Shown piece after piece: positions 8,808 to 18,353 of a stretch of 64,000 bases of DNA. Positions within the stretch are counted from its first letter, which is position 1; each line of letters begins with the position of its first letter. The notes under the pieces were generated by a model. The model saw nothing but the letters and a program-made list of their open reading frames with translations. It had not been told where the DNA came from and searched no databases. The position numbers were made by a program, and so were the translations under genes. This DNA is from JAWWPY01 sp963822825 (GTDB lineage Bacteria; Actinomycetota; Actinomycetes; Streptosporangiales; Streptosporangiaceae), in contig CAWGIW010000006.1 of the NCBI GenBank assembly GCA_963822825.1, forward strand, positions 434,001-498,000. The letters are read 5' to 3'.

Positions 8808-8855
8808 GTCCCCCGGGGGACTGAAACTTACCCGACTTCGCAAGCAAGTTGCTTG
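8808..8855. promoter_or_regulatory. Two palindromes in the 300-base gap upstream of the CE1-like esterase
   Basis: GTCCCCCGGGGGAC (8808-8821) is a perfect palindrome and may act as the end of the SGNH transcript, though no T run follows. CAAGCAA-G-TTGCTTG (8841-8855) is a perfect 7-bp-arm palindrome and a candidate operator for the gene at 9022. Nothing else was recognised in 8719-9021. Confidence 0.35.
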
Positions 8856-9021
8856 ATAACAACCTGCTTGAAAAGCTGCCAGGAAGGCGCTGCAGCGCGA
8901 TTGACCGCACCGGGCTTTGCCGGTGACGCGTTGACGGTGCTGGTTTTCCGGTCGCACTCTGCTCACGACCGATGCGGCAGATCCAGACCCGGCGCGCTGA
9001 GCCCGGGCAAAGGAAACAGCG

Positions 9022-10195
9022 ATGAGACGGCGCATCAAGACTCTCGCCGCCATCTGCGCCGTGACGTTGGTCGCCGCGCTGTGCACGCTTACGGCGTTCG
9101 CGCCCCGAGCGTCAGCCGCAAGCCTGACGCAAGTGGCCCCAACCCAGGTGGCACGCAGATGTATGTTTACGTGCCGGACAACCACCCGGCCCACCCGGCG
9201 ATCCTGCTGGCGATGCATCAATGCGGCAGCTCTGGCCCGGCGTTCTATTCCAGCACCGAGTTCGCTTCCCTGGCCGACCAGTACGGCTTCATCGTCATCT
9301 ACCCGAGCGCCGAGCAATCGGCAGGGTTCGGCAAGTGCTTCGACACCTGGTCGGCCGCGGCCAAGATCCGCGGTGGCGGAAGCGACCCGATCTCGCTCGA
9401 TTCAATGATCAGCTACACCGAGCAGGCATACGGCGGCGACCCCAGCCGGGTCTACACCACCGGCGCCTCCTCCGGCGCCATGATGGTTGACGAGATGCTG
9501 GCCCTGTACCCGGACGTGTTCAAAGCCGGAGCCGCGGCCGCGGATACAGCTGTGGCACGGTACGGCCGACACTCTTGTGCCGTACGGCCTGCTGCAGCAG
9601 GACATCGACCAGTGGACCAAGGTGTTCCGGATCAGCGAGACACCGGCATCCACCGACAGCCCGGTGGTCGGCTGGACGCGTACCCGGTACGCCGACAGCT
9701 CCGGCAACGTCGACGTCGAGGCCTACAGCATCCAGGGCGCGGGCCACGTCCTGCCGAATCCGGCATGGCCGCCTACGCCATTCACTTCCTCGGTCTGGAC
9801 AGCACCTCGCCCTCCAGCCCGCCCCCCACCACGACGCCTCCCACCACAGCCCCGCCGACCACCACTGACGCTGACGGTACATGCCGGTCACCTACACCAC
9901 GACCAGCCAGTGGGCAGGCGGGTTCACCTCAGCCGTCACGATCACGAACACGGGCACCGCGCCGGTCAGCGGATGGACGCTGGCGTTCACCTTCCCCGGC
10001 GACCAGAAGATCACCAGCGGATGGAACTCCACCATCACCCAGAACGGCGAGAACGTGACAGCCGCCAATGCCAGTTACGACGAGACGATCAGCCCGGGCG
10101 GCAGCACCTCGGCCGGCTTGCAGGCCACCTAGACCGCCAACGACACCGCGCCGTCCGCCTTCACCCTCAACGGACACCCATGCACCACCGGGTAA
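9022..10195 (+). pseudogene. Secreted PHB-depolymerase/acetylxylan-esterase-like enzyme with CBM2, frameshifted
   Basis: The signal peptide (MRRRIKTLAAICAVTLVAAL, ending near ASA) is in one frame. After a shift near 9140, GGTQMYVYVPDN and LLAMHQCGSSGPAFY follow, leading to GASSGAM, the GxSxG nucleophile elbow of this family. Another shift near 9540 gives WHGTADTLVPYGLL, and another near 9765 leads to a Pro/Thr linker and a cellulose-binding CBM2 (WAGGFTSAVTITNTGTAPVS). In the CBM2 a Trp codon is replaced by TAG at 10130, followed by TANDTAPSAFTLNG and a final stop at 10195. Three or more indels plus a nonsense codon argue for a true pseudogene. The ancestor would have bound cellulose/xylan and cleaved ester side groups. 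Confidence 0.7.
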
Positions 10196-10529
10196 CCAAT
10201 GCGCGCCGGGCTGGTCCGCGGACCCGAGATGCGGAGCGTCGCTCTGGGTTCCATGATAGGGACATTGACGGAGGATGGACGTGCCGCAGAAACCTCGCCA
10301 GGCGATGTGCGGAGCAAGCGCATCACCGGCAAAAGGGCCTGGCTACCGTGCCGGCACGATTCCGCATGATGCCGTGACATCTTGGACGACGCCGCCGTCG
10401 GTGCGTATTCAGCGCTCACCCGATGGCAAGCACACTGTGGGCTTGCTCAGGATCTCCGTGGCCGTCAGCGGCTCCGGCCCGGTGGTTGGTGCTGTCCGGT
10501 CTTGGCCGGCGCGGGCGCGACCGAGCTGA
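10196..10529. other. No recognisable gene
   Basis: The only open frames overlap on both strands without a family match or a convincing start. It separates the esterase pseudogene from the synthase remnant. Confidence 0.35.
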
Positions 10530-11071
10530 CCTCTTCGACGGTCAGGGCGCGATGAGCCCCGAGGCCTACGCCCATCTGGTCCGCCGGACCAGGGAACTGG
10601 CGCCCAGCGTCCAGGCCGGCCTGCATCCGCACAATATTCGAGGCGCTCTACGGGGTCCGAACCGGTATCCAGCCCAGCAGCTCACCGTGCTCGCCCGGGC
10701 TGGCGAGGAGCTGACCGGCTATCACCTCGCGTGGAACCACCCGGTCACCGGCACCAGCGCCTTCTGCTGAGGGGCATGGACCTCATCACCCAGGAAACGA
10801 GATCGACCCGCTGCTGCACAATTGCCTGGAACCCGCCCTGGTCGGGAACGAGCGCAGGGTGCCGTTCACCCCTGACAGCGGTCCGTATACCCTCGCCGGC
10901 GAGCTGGCGACGCTCGGCATCGACGCGTCGCCCGGTCAGGTGGACGAGATCCTGCGCCGCGCCAAGGCCGCGATGGCGGATGAGGGCCGGCTGCTCACCG
11001 ACGATGACCTGGCGCGGCTGGCAGCCGAAGTCGTTCCTGGTGAGTCCAGGGAACCGGCCAGCCGGCGGTAG
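10530..11071 (+). pseudogene. Homocitrate/isopropylmalate synthase-like (HMGL-like) remnant with internal deletion
   Basis: MSPEAYAHLVRRTRELAP and GLHPHN belong to the TIM-barrel of the isopropylmalate/homocitrate synthase family (HxH metal ligands). Then, in another frame, come ALYGVRTGIQP and ARAGEELTGYHLAWNHPVTG, and after a stop the frame at 10785-11071 gives ALVGNERRVPFTPDSGPY and a C-terminal DEILRRAKAAMADEGRLLTD. About 40-50 residues between the HxH segment and ALYGV are missing. At least three frame changes make it a clear remnant. Confidence 0.5.
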
Positions 11072-11164
11072 CCGCCGCTGCACCCCGACGCGCTCGACCA
11101 GGACCAGCGTGCCCGCTAGGCGGAGATCACCAGCGGGCCGCGTCCCTTTCCGCTGACCGACGCC

Positions 11165-11521
11165 GAGAGATGCCTCAACGGCCCCCTTCAACGCCATGCT
11201 GCTCAGCCCGCCGCTCGGCGGTGCTCTCCAGGCTCTGGGCTCGGCGATCCGTTCGACGGCGACTTGCCGCCCCGGGTACCCGAGATGGCCATCCTGGTCG
11301 TCGGGACCGCATGGGACAGCACGTTCGAGCGATACGCCCACGAGTCCGCCAACCGCGCCGCCGGCCGCACGCTTGCCGCCGAGCCCGGCAGCCTGAACGA
11401 CGCCTGGTACACCGGCGCCCGTGCCGCCCAGGGCGAGAAGGTCCTCTAAACTGTCCTCCCTCGTCGGCTACTACGCGACCCTCGCCCTCCAGTTGCGGCT
11501 CTTCGCCGTTCCCGCGCCATA
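11165..11521 (+). pseudogene. Carboxymuconolactone decarboxylase-family remnant
   Basis: Pieces in successive frames read FNAMLLSPPLGGALQALGSA, PPRVPEMAILVVGTAWDSTF, ERYAHES, EKVL and SLVGYYATLALQLRLFAVPAP. This is the order of the alpha-helical CMD/AhpD fold in actinobacterial proteins of about 190 residues. At least three indels and a middle deletion. Not functional. Confidence 0.5.
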
Positions 11522-11881
11522 AGCGGAACGAGCACCGGACGGCGCCGACCGCCGTAACATCTGACCTCTGCCCGTCCGTAGCATGATCGTTTTCATGCCA
11601 TCTGAACGCCGAAATTTCGGTGATCCATAGCTATAGATTTCGATGAATGTCTTTATGCAGCAGGTGTAAGAATATGGCCATCCGAGGTATATAACGCGTT
11701 GGTAACATCCGATGTCGGTCAGATTGACGCTAGTCATCATACGGCTTACCGTCCTGGTTAGCGGCGGCACGTACCCGCTGACGTCGCGGCCAACGGCAAG
11801 TGCATCGACATCTCGGCGCGAGCGCCGCCAGCTACGCCAGTGACCTACCTGACCGGATCCGACGGCTGGAACCCGCTCTGA
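11522..11881. other. Intergenic region with candidate operator and relative AT-richness
   Basis: CCGAAATTTCGG at 11609-11620 is a perfect 12-base palindrome and matches the motif near other island promoters. The following stretch to about 11750 is distinctly AT-richer than its surroundings, fitting a promoter for the GH95 gene at 11958. Near 11779-11881 a short plus-strand frame ending TYLTGSDGWNPL may be the tail of another lost secreted protein; I cannot name it. Confidence 0.4.
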
Positions 11882-11925
11882 GACCCCCGTCCCCGCCCCC
11901 GGTACTGGAGGCCGGGGACGGGGTC
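11882..11925 (+). terminator. Strong GC hairpin, probable terminator
   Basis: GACCCCCGTCCCCG (11882-11895) pairs with CGGGGACGGGGTC (11913-11925) around a loop of about 17 bases. There is no T run. It sits just after the short unidentified frame and 30 bases before the GH95 start, so it could instead fold in the GH95 leader. Confidence 0.5.
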
Positions 11926-11957
11926 CCGGCGTCGGCCCCATCGTCACGGAGGTGCAT

Positions 11958-14420
11958 ATGAAAGTCCCGCCACAGGGCCGCCGGCTGCTGCCGCTCGCCG
12001 CCGCGGTCGTCGCGGCCGTCAGCCTCGCCGCGATCACTGCCACGCCGATGGCGTCCGCGGCGGTGGCCGGCGTTACGACCGCATGGCACAACGGGCGCTT
12101 CGTCGTTGACACCGCAGGAGTGGTGCGACGGTCGGATGTCGTGCTGGATCGGGTGAACAGTGAGCCGCAGGATTCGATGCCGCTGGGCAACGGGACGCTG
12201 GGAGCCGCGGAATGGGCTGCGAACGGCCTGACCGTTCAGCTCAATCGCGCCGACACCCTCCCCGGCCGTAAGTCACCTGGCCAGGTGGAGGTCCCCGGCC
12301 TCGCGGCCATCGCGAACGCGCCGGACTTCCACGCCTACCTGGATCTGTACGACGGGACGTTCGTCGAATCCGGCGGTGGCATGACCGCCAGAATGTATGT
12401 GCGCGCGGACAAGGATGAGCTCGTGATCGAGGTGACCGGCGCCGATCCGGCCTCCGCGCAGACCGCTGACCTCACATTGTGGTCCGGCCGCTCCCCCCAG
12501 GCCCAGGCCGTCGGAACGATCGGGACACTCGCCGAGACGTGGGCCGACGACACGCAAGGTGGCGCATCGGGCAAGACGTTCGGATCTCTGGCCGCGATCA
12601 CCGCCGGCGGCCGGGACGTGACGGCGGCGGTGACCGGCCCGCTCGGCGTACAGGTGCGGTTCCGGCCAGATGCCGACGGGTCGTACCGGATCGTGGTCGG
12701 CGCACCACACTGGGCTGGCGGTGACGCGATGACCACGGCGCGGGATCTGCTGTCCCGGGACGCGGTCAGATCCGACGCGGCGCTGAGCGCTCGCCACCTC
12801 GCCTGGTGGCATCACTACTGGGACAGCGTCGGGGAATTCAAGATGTATTCCTCCGACGGCACCGCGCAGTACATGGAGAACCTCCGGACGATCTATCTGT
12901 ACTCCGCGGCGTCCGAGGAGCGGGGACCGCTGCCAGGGTCGCAGGCCGGGGTCGCCGACCTGTTCAACTTCTCCGAAGACCACCAGGACTGGTATCCGGC
13001 TGGCTACTGGTTCTGGAACCTGCGGATGCAGGTCGCCGCCAACCTCAGCTCGGGCGCCGCCGAGCTAGACGATCCGGTCTTCAACCTCTACCGAGGCAAC
13101 CTCGCCAACCTCGAGGCATGGACCAAGGAGTACATGGCGGGCCGGCCAGGCATCTGCGTGCCGGAAACCATGCGGTTCAACGGCAACGGGTATTACAGCG
13201 GCTCGCTGAGCAACGCGTCCTGCGACGCCGGCATTCCTCCGTCGTGGAACGCACGGACGATCACCAGCGGCGCCGAGGTCGCCCTGTGGATCTGGCAGCG
13301 GTACCTGATGACCGACGACTCGACCTTCCTCGCGGCCAACTACCCGGTGATGCGCGAGGCCGCCCGGTTCCTGCTGGCATACGCGACGACCGGGTCCGAT
13401 GGCCTGCTGCACACGTTCGCCAACGCGCACGAGACGCAGTGGGACGTCCAGGATCCCGTGACGGACATCGTCGCGATGAAGGCACTGTTCCCCGCGGTGG
13501 CCCAGGCCGCCGGAACCCTGCACACCGACACCGCGCTGGCGAACGAGCTGATGGCGGCCGTCGCCAAGATCTCCGACTATCCCCGCACCGACACCGCCAC
13601 CCGTACCCAGCTCCTGCCAGCCTCGGCCGACGCCGCCGGCCAGGACATGATCGCGCCCTCGTACCAGCCCGCGGCGCCGTACCACAACTCGGAGAACCTG
13701 GGCCTGGAGGCCGTCTGGCCGTACGGCCTGATCGGTGACGACAGCACTCTTACCGCCCTGGAGAAGCGCACGTATCTCTACCGCCGGACAAAGGACGCGC
13801 CAGACTGGTCCAACGATGCGCTGCAGGCGGCTCGTCTCGGGCTCGCCGATGACATGCGATCGGACCTGATCAGCGTCACCAGCCGGTACCAGTCCTACCC
13901 GTCGGGTCTCGCATCGTGGAACGGCGCCATCGGCGACGAGCCGTACATCGAGCAGTCCGGAGTGACGGCCGCGGCCCTGAACGAGGCGCTGGTCCAGGAT
14001 TATGACGGCGTCCTGCGCATCGCCCCCGCCTGGCCGTCGGACTGGGACGTGGACGGCACCGTGTTCGTGCAGCACCAGACAAAGGTCAGCGTGCAGGTCC
14101 GCGGGGGCACACCCGTCACGGTCGCCATCCTCGCCGGGTCATCCCACACAATGACCATCCGCAATCCCTGGCCAGGGCAGGCGATCGAGGTCGTGCGCGG
14201 CGACGGCGATACCCACCCGGTCGTCGCCGGGCCCGCCAGCGGCGATCTCCTCACCCTGCGCGTGCAGGCGCACCACTCCTACCTGGTTCAGCGTGTCGCC
14301 TCGCCGGTCACCGCCCTCCCCTTCGCCCCCGTGAACGGCACCCCCGCCACCACGGTAAAGCAGCTCGGCGGCGCGACGATCGGCCTGCTCCCGCCCTACC
14401 AGAACCTGCCGCCGGGGTAA
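11958..14420 (+). CDS. Secreted GH95-like glycoside hydrolase (alpha-L-fucosidase family)
   Basis: 820 residues, intact. The signal peptide is about residues 1-35 (LLPLAAAVVAAVSLAAI, then PMASA). The mature protein opens with a beta-sandwich carrying WHNGRFVVDTAG and SMPLGNGTLGAAEW, the latter typical of the N-terminal domain of GH95. It continues with an (alpha/alpha)6 barrel (for example DLFNFSEDHQDWYPAGYWFW and QYMENLRTIYLYSAAS) and a C-terminal beta domain. GH95 enzymes remove alpha-1,2-linked fucose or galactose from plant glycans such as xyloglucan and pectin. I chose ATG 11958 because GGAGG lies five bases upstream; the GTG at 11952 would overlap that site. It pairs functionally with the GH29 fucosidase on the opposite strand. 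Confidence 0.75.
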   Translation: MKVPPQGRRLLPLAAAVVAAVSLAAITATPMASAAVAGVTTAWHNGRFVVDTAGVVRRSDVVLDRVNSEPQDSMPLGNGTLGAAEWAANGLTVQLNRADTLPGRKSPGQVEVPGLAAIANAPDFHAYLDLYDGTFVESGGGMTARMYVRADKDELVIEVTGADPASAQTADLTLWSGRSPQAQAVGTIGTLAETWADDTQGGASGKTFGSLAAITAGGRDVTAAVTGPLGVQVRFRPDADGSYRIVVGAPHWAGGDAMTTARDLLSRDAVRSDAALSARHLAWWHHYWDSVGEFKMYSSDGTAQYMENLRTIYLYSAASEERGPLPGSQAGVADLFNFSEDHQDWYPAGYWFWNLRMQVAANLSSGAAELDDPVFNLYRGNLANLEAWTKEYMAGRPGICVPETMRFNGNGYYSGSLSNASCDAGIPPSWNARTITSGAEVALWIWQRYLMTDDSTFLAANYPVMREAARFLLAYATTGSDGLLHTFANAHETQWDVQDPVTDIVAMKALFPAVAQAAGTLHTDTALANELMAAVAKISDYPRTDTATRTQLLPASADAAGQDMIAPSYQPAAPYHNSENLGLEAVWPYGLIGDDSTLTALEKRTYLYRRTKDAPDWSNDALQAARLGLADDMRSDLISVTSRYQSYPSGLASWNGAIGDEPYIEQSGVTAAALNEALVQDYDGVLRIAPAWPSDWDVDGTVFVQHQTKVSVQVRGGTPVTVAILAGSSHTMTIRNPWPGQAIEVVRGDGDTHPVVAGPASGDLLTLRVQAHHSYLVQRVASPVTALPFAPVNGTPATTVKQLGGATIGLLPPYQNLPPG

Positions 14421-14421
14421 C

Positions 14422-14496
14422 ACCCACCTGCACCCCGACGACGCGGGCTATCAGGCCATGGCCAACGCGGTTGACCTCCGGCTGCTGTCATCATGA
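14422..14496 (+). pseudogene. C-terminal scrap of an SGNH esterase
   Basis: Translation THLHPDDAGYQAMANAVDLR then a stop. The HLHPDDAGYQAMA segment is the catalytic-His end of SGNH/GDSL esterases, comparable to HLHLTPAGYRAIA in the gene at 7315. Only about 24 residues remain, two bases after the GH95 stop. Confidence 0.6.
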
Positions 14497-14572
14497 GGCG
14501 TGTCCTGCTGGCAGTGGCGGTCGTCCTCAGCCTCGCCAGAGCCCGCCGGTAGGACAATGTCCGGGTACGGGT

Positions 14573-14712
14573 TCAGACCGCGGTGATGGCGTACTCGTTG
14601 CTGGTCCTGCTGTTTTCCGCCCGCAGGAGCGTGCTGGCGCCTTTGGTGGTGCTGCCCGCGCCGTCCAGCGCGGTGCCGGTGCCGCGGTTGACGATGCGGA
14701 AGAGGGCACCGC
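14573..14712 (-). pseudogene. Ricin-type beta-trefoil lectin fragment, detached tail of the GH29 gene
   Basis: In a frame different from the GH29 stop, the minus strand reads FRIVNRGTGTALDGAGSTTK and RAENSRTSNEYAIT before a TGA. RIVN-GTG-ALD is the sugar-binding repeat of ricin B-like carbohydrate-binding domains. It begins within five bases of the GH29 stop, so a frame change at the end of the GH29 gene has cut off its binding module. Confidence 0.6.
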
Positions 14713-14714
14713 GT

Positions 14715-16292
14715 TCAGCCGGGGATCTGACCGGAGAAGGTCAGCTTGACCACGTAGGCCAGGGCGCTGAACGGCGCGCTGGACGAGGGCATCGACAGGT
14801 GCAGGCCGGAGGTGTCCTGGGTGTGCTTGGGCAGGTTGATGTAGCTCCCCGCGGCGTGGTCAAGGAGCTGGGCGGAGACGAGGGTGCTCAGGTTGATCTG
14901 GCCGGAGTTCAAGGTCTGGATGGTCATCGTGCTGCCCTGCCAGCCCAGCGCGGTGGCATACAGCACGGTGTTGTCCTTGCTCCGGGTGAACCGGATGTCC
15001 TGCGGGGTGCCGGCCACGTCGCCGGTGAAGGCGCCGCCGCCCATCGTCGTCGGGCCCTCGCCGTAGACGCTCCAGGGACGCGTGGCGTAAATGGACTCAC
15101 CGAAACGCCCGAGGTAGTCACCCAAACCGAGCAGGATGGACTGCTGGGCGGACGGGATGGTGCCGTCGGCCATCGGCGCGATGTTCAGCAGCATGGTGCC
15201 GCCCTTGCTGATCCGGTCGATGAACGGGTGCAGCAGTTCCTGGGTCGTGTAGTAGCTGATCCCCTGGACGTAGCCCCAGGTAGAGGTGGCGACGGAGTCG
15301 TCGGTCTCCCAGTACGGGGTCACGATCGCGGCCGGGCCACCGCGTTCATAGTCGTAGACCTCGCCGAGCGTGTCGAAGCCGTCGTACTTGTACGTAGTCA
15401 GCACGTCCTTGTCCCAGGAGACCGCCGCGTTGTAGTAGTCGGCGAGGAATTGCAGCCGGTAAGACTCCTCGACGTCGATCAGGTCGAAGTCGTGGTAGAT
15501 CATGTCGGGCTGGTAACCGTTGATGACCTCGACGAGCTTGTTGTACCACAGCGCGTTCTCCGCGGCGGTGCCGAGCTGGCCGTACAGCTTCTGCAATGTG
15601 GCGGTGGACTGCTGCGGCACGTACTGGAAGTAGCCGTTGAAGTGGTACGCGGTGTGCAGTGAGCACATGAACTTCAGGCCCTGGGCGCGAATGGCCTTGG
15701 CGTGGATGGACAGCAGGTCCAGGCCCGGCCCGGTTTTGACCGAGTTCCACTCGTTCACCTGGCTGTTCCACATCGAGTAGCCGTCGTGGTGCTCGGCGAC
15801 CGGCCCGGCGAACTTAGCTCCCGCGTTCTTGAACAGCGTGGCCCACGCGGTGGGGTCCCAGCTGCCGCCGGCCGACACCAGCTTGGGCTGGAACTTGGTG
15901 AACTGGCCGGCCTTGTCGTTGGCGCCGAGCATGAAGTTGTGGTACGGCCACACCGACGGATCCCCGTAGGTGGCGATATGATGCAGGTTCTCGGCCGACC
16001 CGGAGTGGTACATGTTGCGCGGGTACCATTCGCTGCCGAACGCGGGAACGCTGAACACGCCCCAATGGAAGTAGATGCCGAATTTGGCATCCTGGAACCA
16101 CTCCGGTGCCGGGGGATGCTGGTCCACCGACGCCCAGCTCGCGGTGTAACTCTGCGGTCCGCTGGTAGCCCGGGCCGCCCCGGGCCGCAGCACCCCGGCG
16201 GCCGCGGCGGCCCCGGTGATCCCGGCCGCGAACAAAAGCCGGCGGCGGCTGATAGCCAGAGAGGACGAAGACGAAGACGAAGACGAAGACAA
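14715..16292 (-). CDS. Tat-exported GH29 alpha-L-fucosidase
   Basis: 525 residues. A twin-arginine signal (SRRRLLFAAGITGAAAAAG, residues 15-33) is preceded by a run of ten serines encoded by GACGAA repeats on the plus strand. Family features are FGIYFHWGVFSVPAFGSEWY (71-90), AEHHDGYSMW (166-175) and PDMIYHDF with Asp268 as the likely nucleophile. GH29 releases alpha-linked fucose. A TTG at 16292 is the only available start for the serine run; a start inside the run is also possible. A ricin-type lectin remnant lies directly after the stop in another frame, so the original protein was probably longer. Confidence 0.82.
   Translation of the reverse strand: MSSSSSSSSSSLAISRRRLLFAAGITGAAAAAGVLRPGAARATSGPQSYTASWASVDQHPPAPEWFQDAKFGIYFHWGVFSVPAFGSEWYPRNMYHSGSAENLHHIATYGDPSVWPYHNFMLGANDKAGQFTKFQPKLVSAGGSWDPTAWATLFKNAGAKFAGPVAEHHDGYSMWNSQVNEWNSVKTGPGLDLLSIHAKAIRAQGLKFMCSLHTAYHFNGYFQYVPQQSTATLQKLYGQLGTAAENALWYNKLVEVINGYQPDMIYHDFDLIDVEESYRLQFLADYYNAAVSWDKDVLTTYKYDGFDTLGEVYDYERGGPAAIVTPYWETDDSVATSTWGYVQGISYYTTQELLHPFIDRISKGGTMLLNIAPMADGTIPSAQQSILLGLGDYLGRFGESIYATRPWSVYGEGPTTMGGGAFTGDVAGTPQDIRFTRSKDNTVLYATALGWQGSTMTIQTLNSGQINLSTLVSAQLLDHAAGSYINLPKHTQDTSGLHLSMPSSSAPFSALAYVVKLTFSGQIPG
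16264..16290. repeat. GACGAA hexanucleotide microsatellite
   Basis: Four or more copies of GACGAA encode the poly-Ser run at the N-terminus of the GH29 fucosidase. Unit changes would alter the number of serines without changing the frame. Confidence 0.7.
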
Positions 16293-16362
16293 GGAGGAAA
16301 CCTTTCAGGACGAAAATCGGGCGTGCTGGGTCGTTGGACAGGGCCGGTACCGTTCCACGGTG

Positions 16363-17492
16363 TTAGCCGGTGATCATGCCGTAGCCGTTATTTCCCAGGC
16401 CGGTCTGGGTCTGGCTGCTCCACAGGTGGCCGGTGGTGCCCGCCGAACGCACGTCGCCGATGACGAGGGTGTCTACCTGGTCACGCGGCAGGTCGCCCAC
16501 GTTGCTGAGTTCCCAGGTGTAGGCGCTGGGGGCGCTCTGCCCTGACAGCGAGGCCGTAGTGGCGGACCAGGGCGAGCTCAGCGCCGTGGCGCCGCCGCCC
16601 AGGCCGAGCGCCGACCCGTCCAGGGTGCCGTTCTTGTTCGAGTCGAGCAGGTTGCCGCTGTTGTACACCTGCTGGTTGGCCATCTGGTAGTAGGCGTCCG
16701 AGGCGCTCGTGGTGGCGGGACCGGCGATGAAGTAGTTGTTCACCACATCGTGGCTGTGCACGCCGGCGGTGTTCCCGGCGGTGTAGCCAGCCTGGTAGTT
16801 GTACACCACGTTGTTGATGAACTGCGTGTTGTCCTTGGCCAGCGGGTTGCGGTTGTGGGAGTTCGCGAACAGGTCGCGGTACCAGGTGTAGGGACCGGTC
16901 TCGGTGTGCGCGCCGAACCGCTGCCCGATGGGGTCCGCGATGATGGAGTCCTGAATCGTGATGTCGCTCCCGCCGACCGCATCGACGTTGTCCCACTGCC
17001 CGAACTCCACCGAGACGTGATCGAAGACCATGTCACTGGCGTCGGACAGGCTCAGGCTCGACTTGCCGCTGTCGGAGTCCAGCGTGCCCTGCCGGAACCT
17101 GATGTACCGCACGATGTCGTTGCTTGACCCGGCGAAGGAGACCTCACGGCCCATGATGCCGATGCCCTGCCCGGGGGCTGTGTCACCCTCGATGGTGATG
17201 TCGCTGCTCACGCTCACCACCGAGCTCAGCACAATGTAGCCGCCGACGGCGAAATCGATGATCCGGTGCGGCTGGCTCACCGCGTCACGGAACGACCCCG
17301 AACCCGAATCGTTGAGATTCGTCACCTGATACACCGACCCGCCGGTACCGCCGGTGGCGCCGGCCCCGACACCAACCGCGCCTGGGAACGCGACGGCGGC
17401 CGACGCCGCCGGCCCGACAGCAGGCTCGCCGACACGGCGACCGCGCTTGTCATCAGCGCGGTACAGGCAATAGCCCACGCGGCCCGCAGCAT
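16363..17492 (-). pseudogene. Secreted pectate-lyase-like (PL1) beta-helix protein, one frameshift
   Basis: The signal peptide MLRAAWAIACTALMTSAVAV is in one frame (ATG 17492); the mature part begins after a frame change near 17420 (AASAAVAFPGAVGVGAGATG). The helix body reads VYQVTNLNDSGSGSFRDAV, ITIEGDTAPGQGIGI, RYIRFRQG and VFDHVSVEFGQWDNVD, the ladder of a polysaccharide lyase family 1 pectate lyase. About 375 residues. A single indel in a GC run makes a sequencing error conceivable; if repaired this would be a normal pectin-degrading enzyme. It lies 70 bases upstream of GH29 on the same strand and may share a transcript. Confidence 0.7.
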
Positions 17493-17884
17493 TGCACCGA
17501 TCACCTCTTCCTCTGAGGTTTTGATCCGACGTTTTGGTATCACTCCTCCGATAGACGGTCAAGGTATGCCTATAATCAAGGACAAATGTCGAGATGACGC
17601 GGGCGCAGCGTTAACTTGTTTTCATAGATCGCTTTCATACATCAGATGTATGGGACTGCCGCCACCGTGGCGGGGCCAAGCCGCCGTAGCCACCGGCCCC
17701 CGACTGAGAGTTACGCGTCCCTGGAGGTCGGGCCATCCCAGCGTGCGCTGGACGGCCTTCTTCCAGCCGGCGTACGTCTACCCGGTGGTCGGCGGTCCAT
17801 GAGGACTCCCATCACCGTGGGCCGCCGCCACCGTCGTTAAGAAAAATAATGAATTTACATAACGACGGTGGCCACTGACCTGCC

Positions 17885-18162
17885 TTAAGCGGCCACGAGA
17901 TAGGTGACAAGAGAGCGGCTGTGATGCTCGCGCTGAACGAGCCGCTGCTGACGGTCGTGGTGGCCTGCGTGGCGGTGCTGCTGGAGGTGTTGGCCAGGTA
18001 GGGGGCGACCGTCGCGCCGCTGAGGGGACGCCGGTCACGACAGCGAGTAGGTGACCGGGCCGCGGCGCGCGCCCCGGCCACGACACTGAGCGCCGTCGTC
18101 GCCATGCCCATGGCCGCAGCAACGACAGAGATGGCGAATTTGCGACGTGAGGGTCTGAACAC
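17885..18162 (-). pseudogene. Secreted glycoside hydrolase reduced to signal peptide plus C-terminal tail
   Basis: Starts MFRPSRRKFAISVVAAAMGM with a clear signal peptide to about residue 34. The next recognisable part, VAPYLANTSSSTATQA and SSGSFSASI, then after a frame change RSLVTYLVAA and a stop, is the last beta-strand of secreted glycosidases of the GH30/GH5 type (usual form SFTATLPARSLTTY). The whole catalytic domain is missing. Two CGAAA/TTTCG palindromes lie in the divergent promoter region shared with GH115. Confidence 0.55.
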
Positions 18163-18181
18163 CGCACGGTCCCGCTTGATG

Positions 18182-18328
18182 CCGAAAAGTTTCGGAAAGA
18201 CTTTGGATTAGCATCAGCATGAGACGCTCGAGAGAGCGAGTCAACCGGGGTCGACAGTAGCCCATGTCGCCCGTAACAATGTCAGCCATACAGCCGTTCA
18301 CCTAGGTGACGCGGCGCCGAAAGTTTCG
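18182..18328. promoter_or_regulatory. Two candidate operators between the divergent GH remnant and GH115
   Basis: CCGAAA-AG-TTTCGG (18182-18195) and CGAAA-G-TTTCG (18318-18328) are inverted repeats with spacers of two and one bases. The second lies about 25 bases before the GH115 start. They match the palindromes at 7205 and 11609. Confidence 0.55.
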
Positions 18329-18353
18329 AGCGGGATTCCCTGGAGGGAGCACC

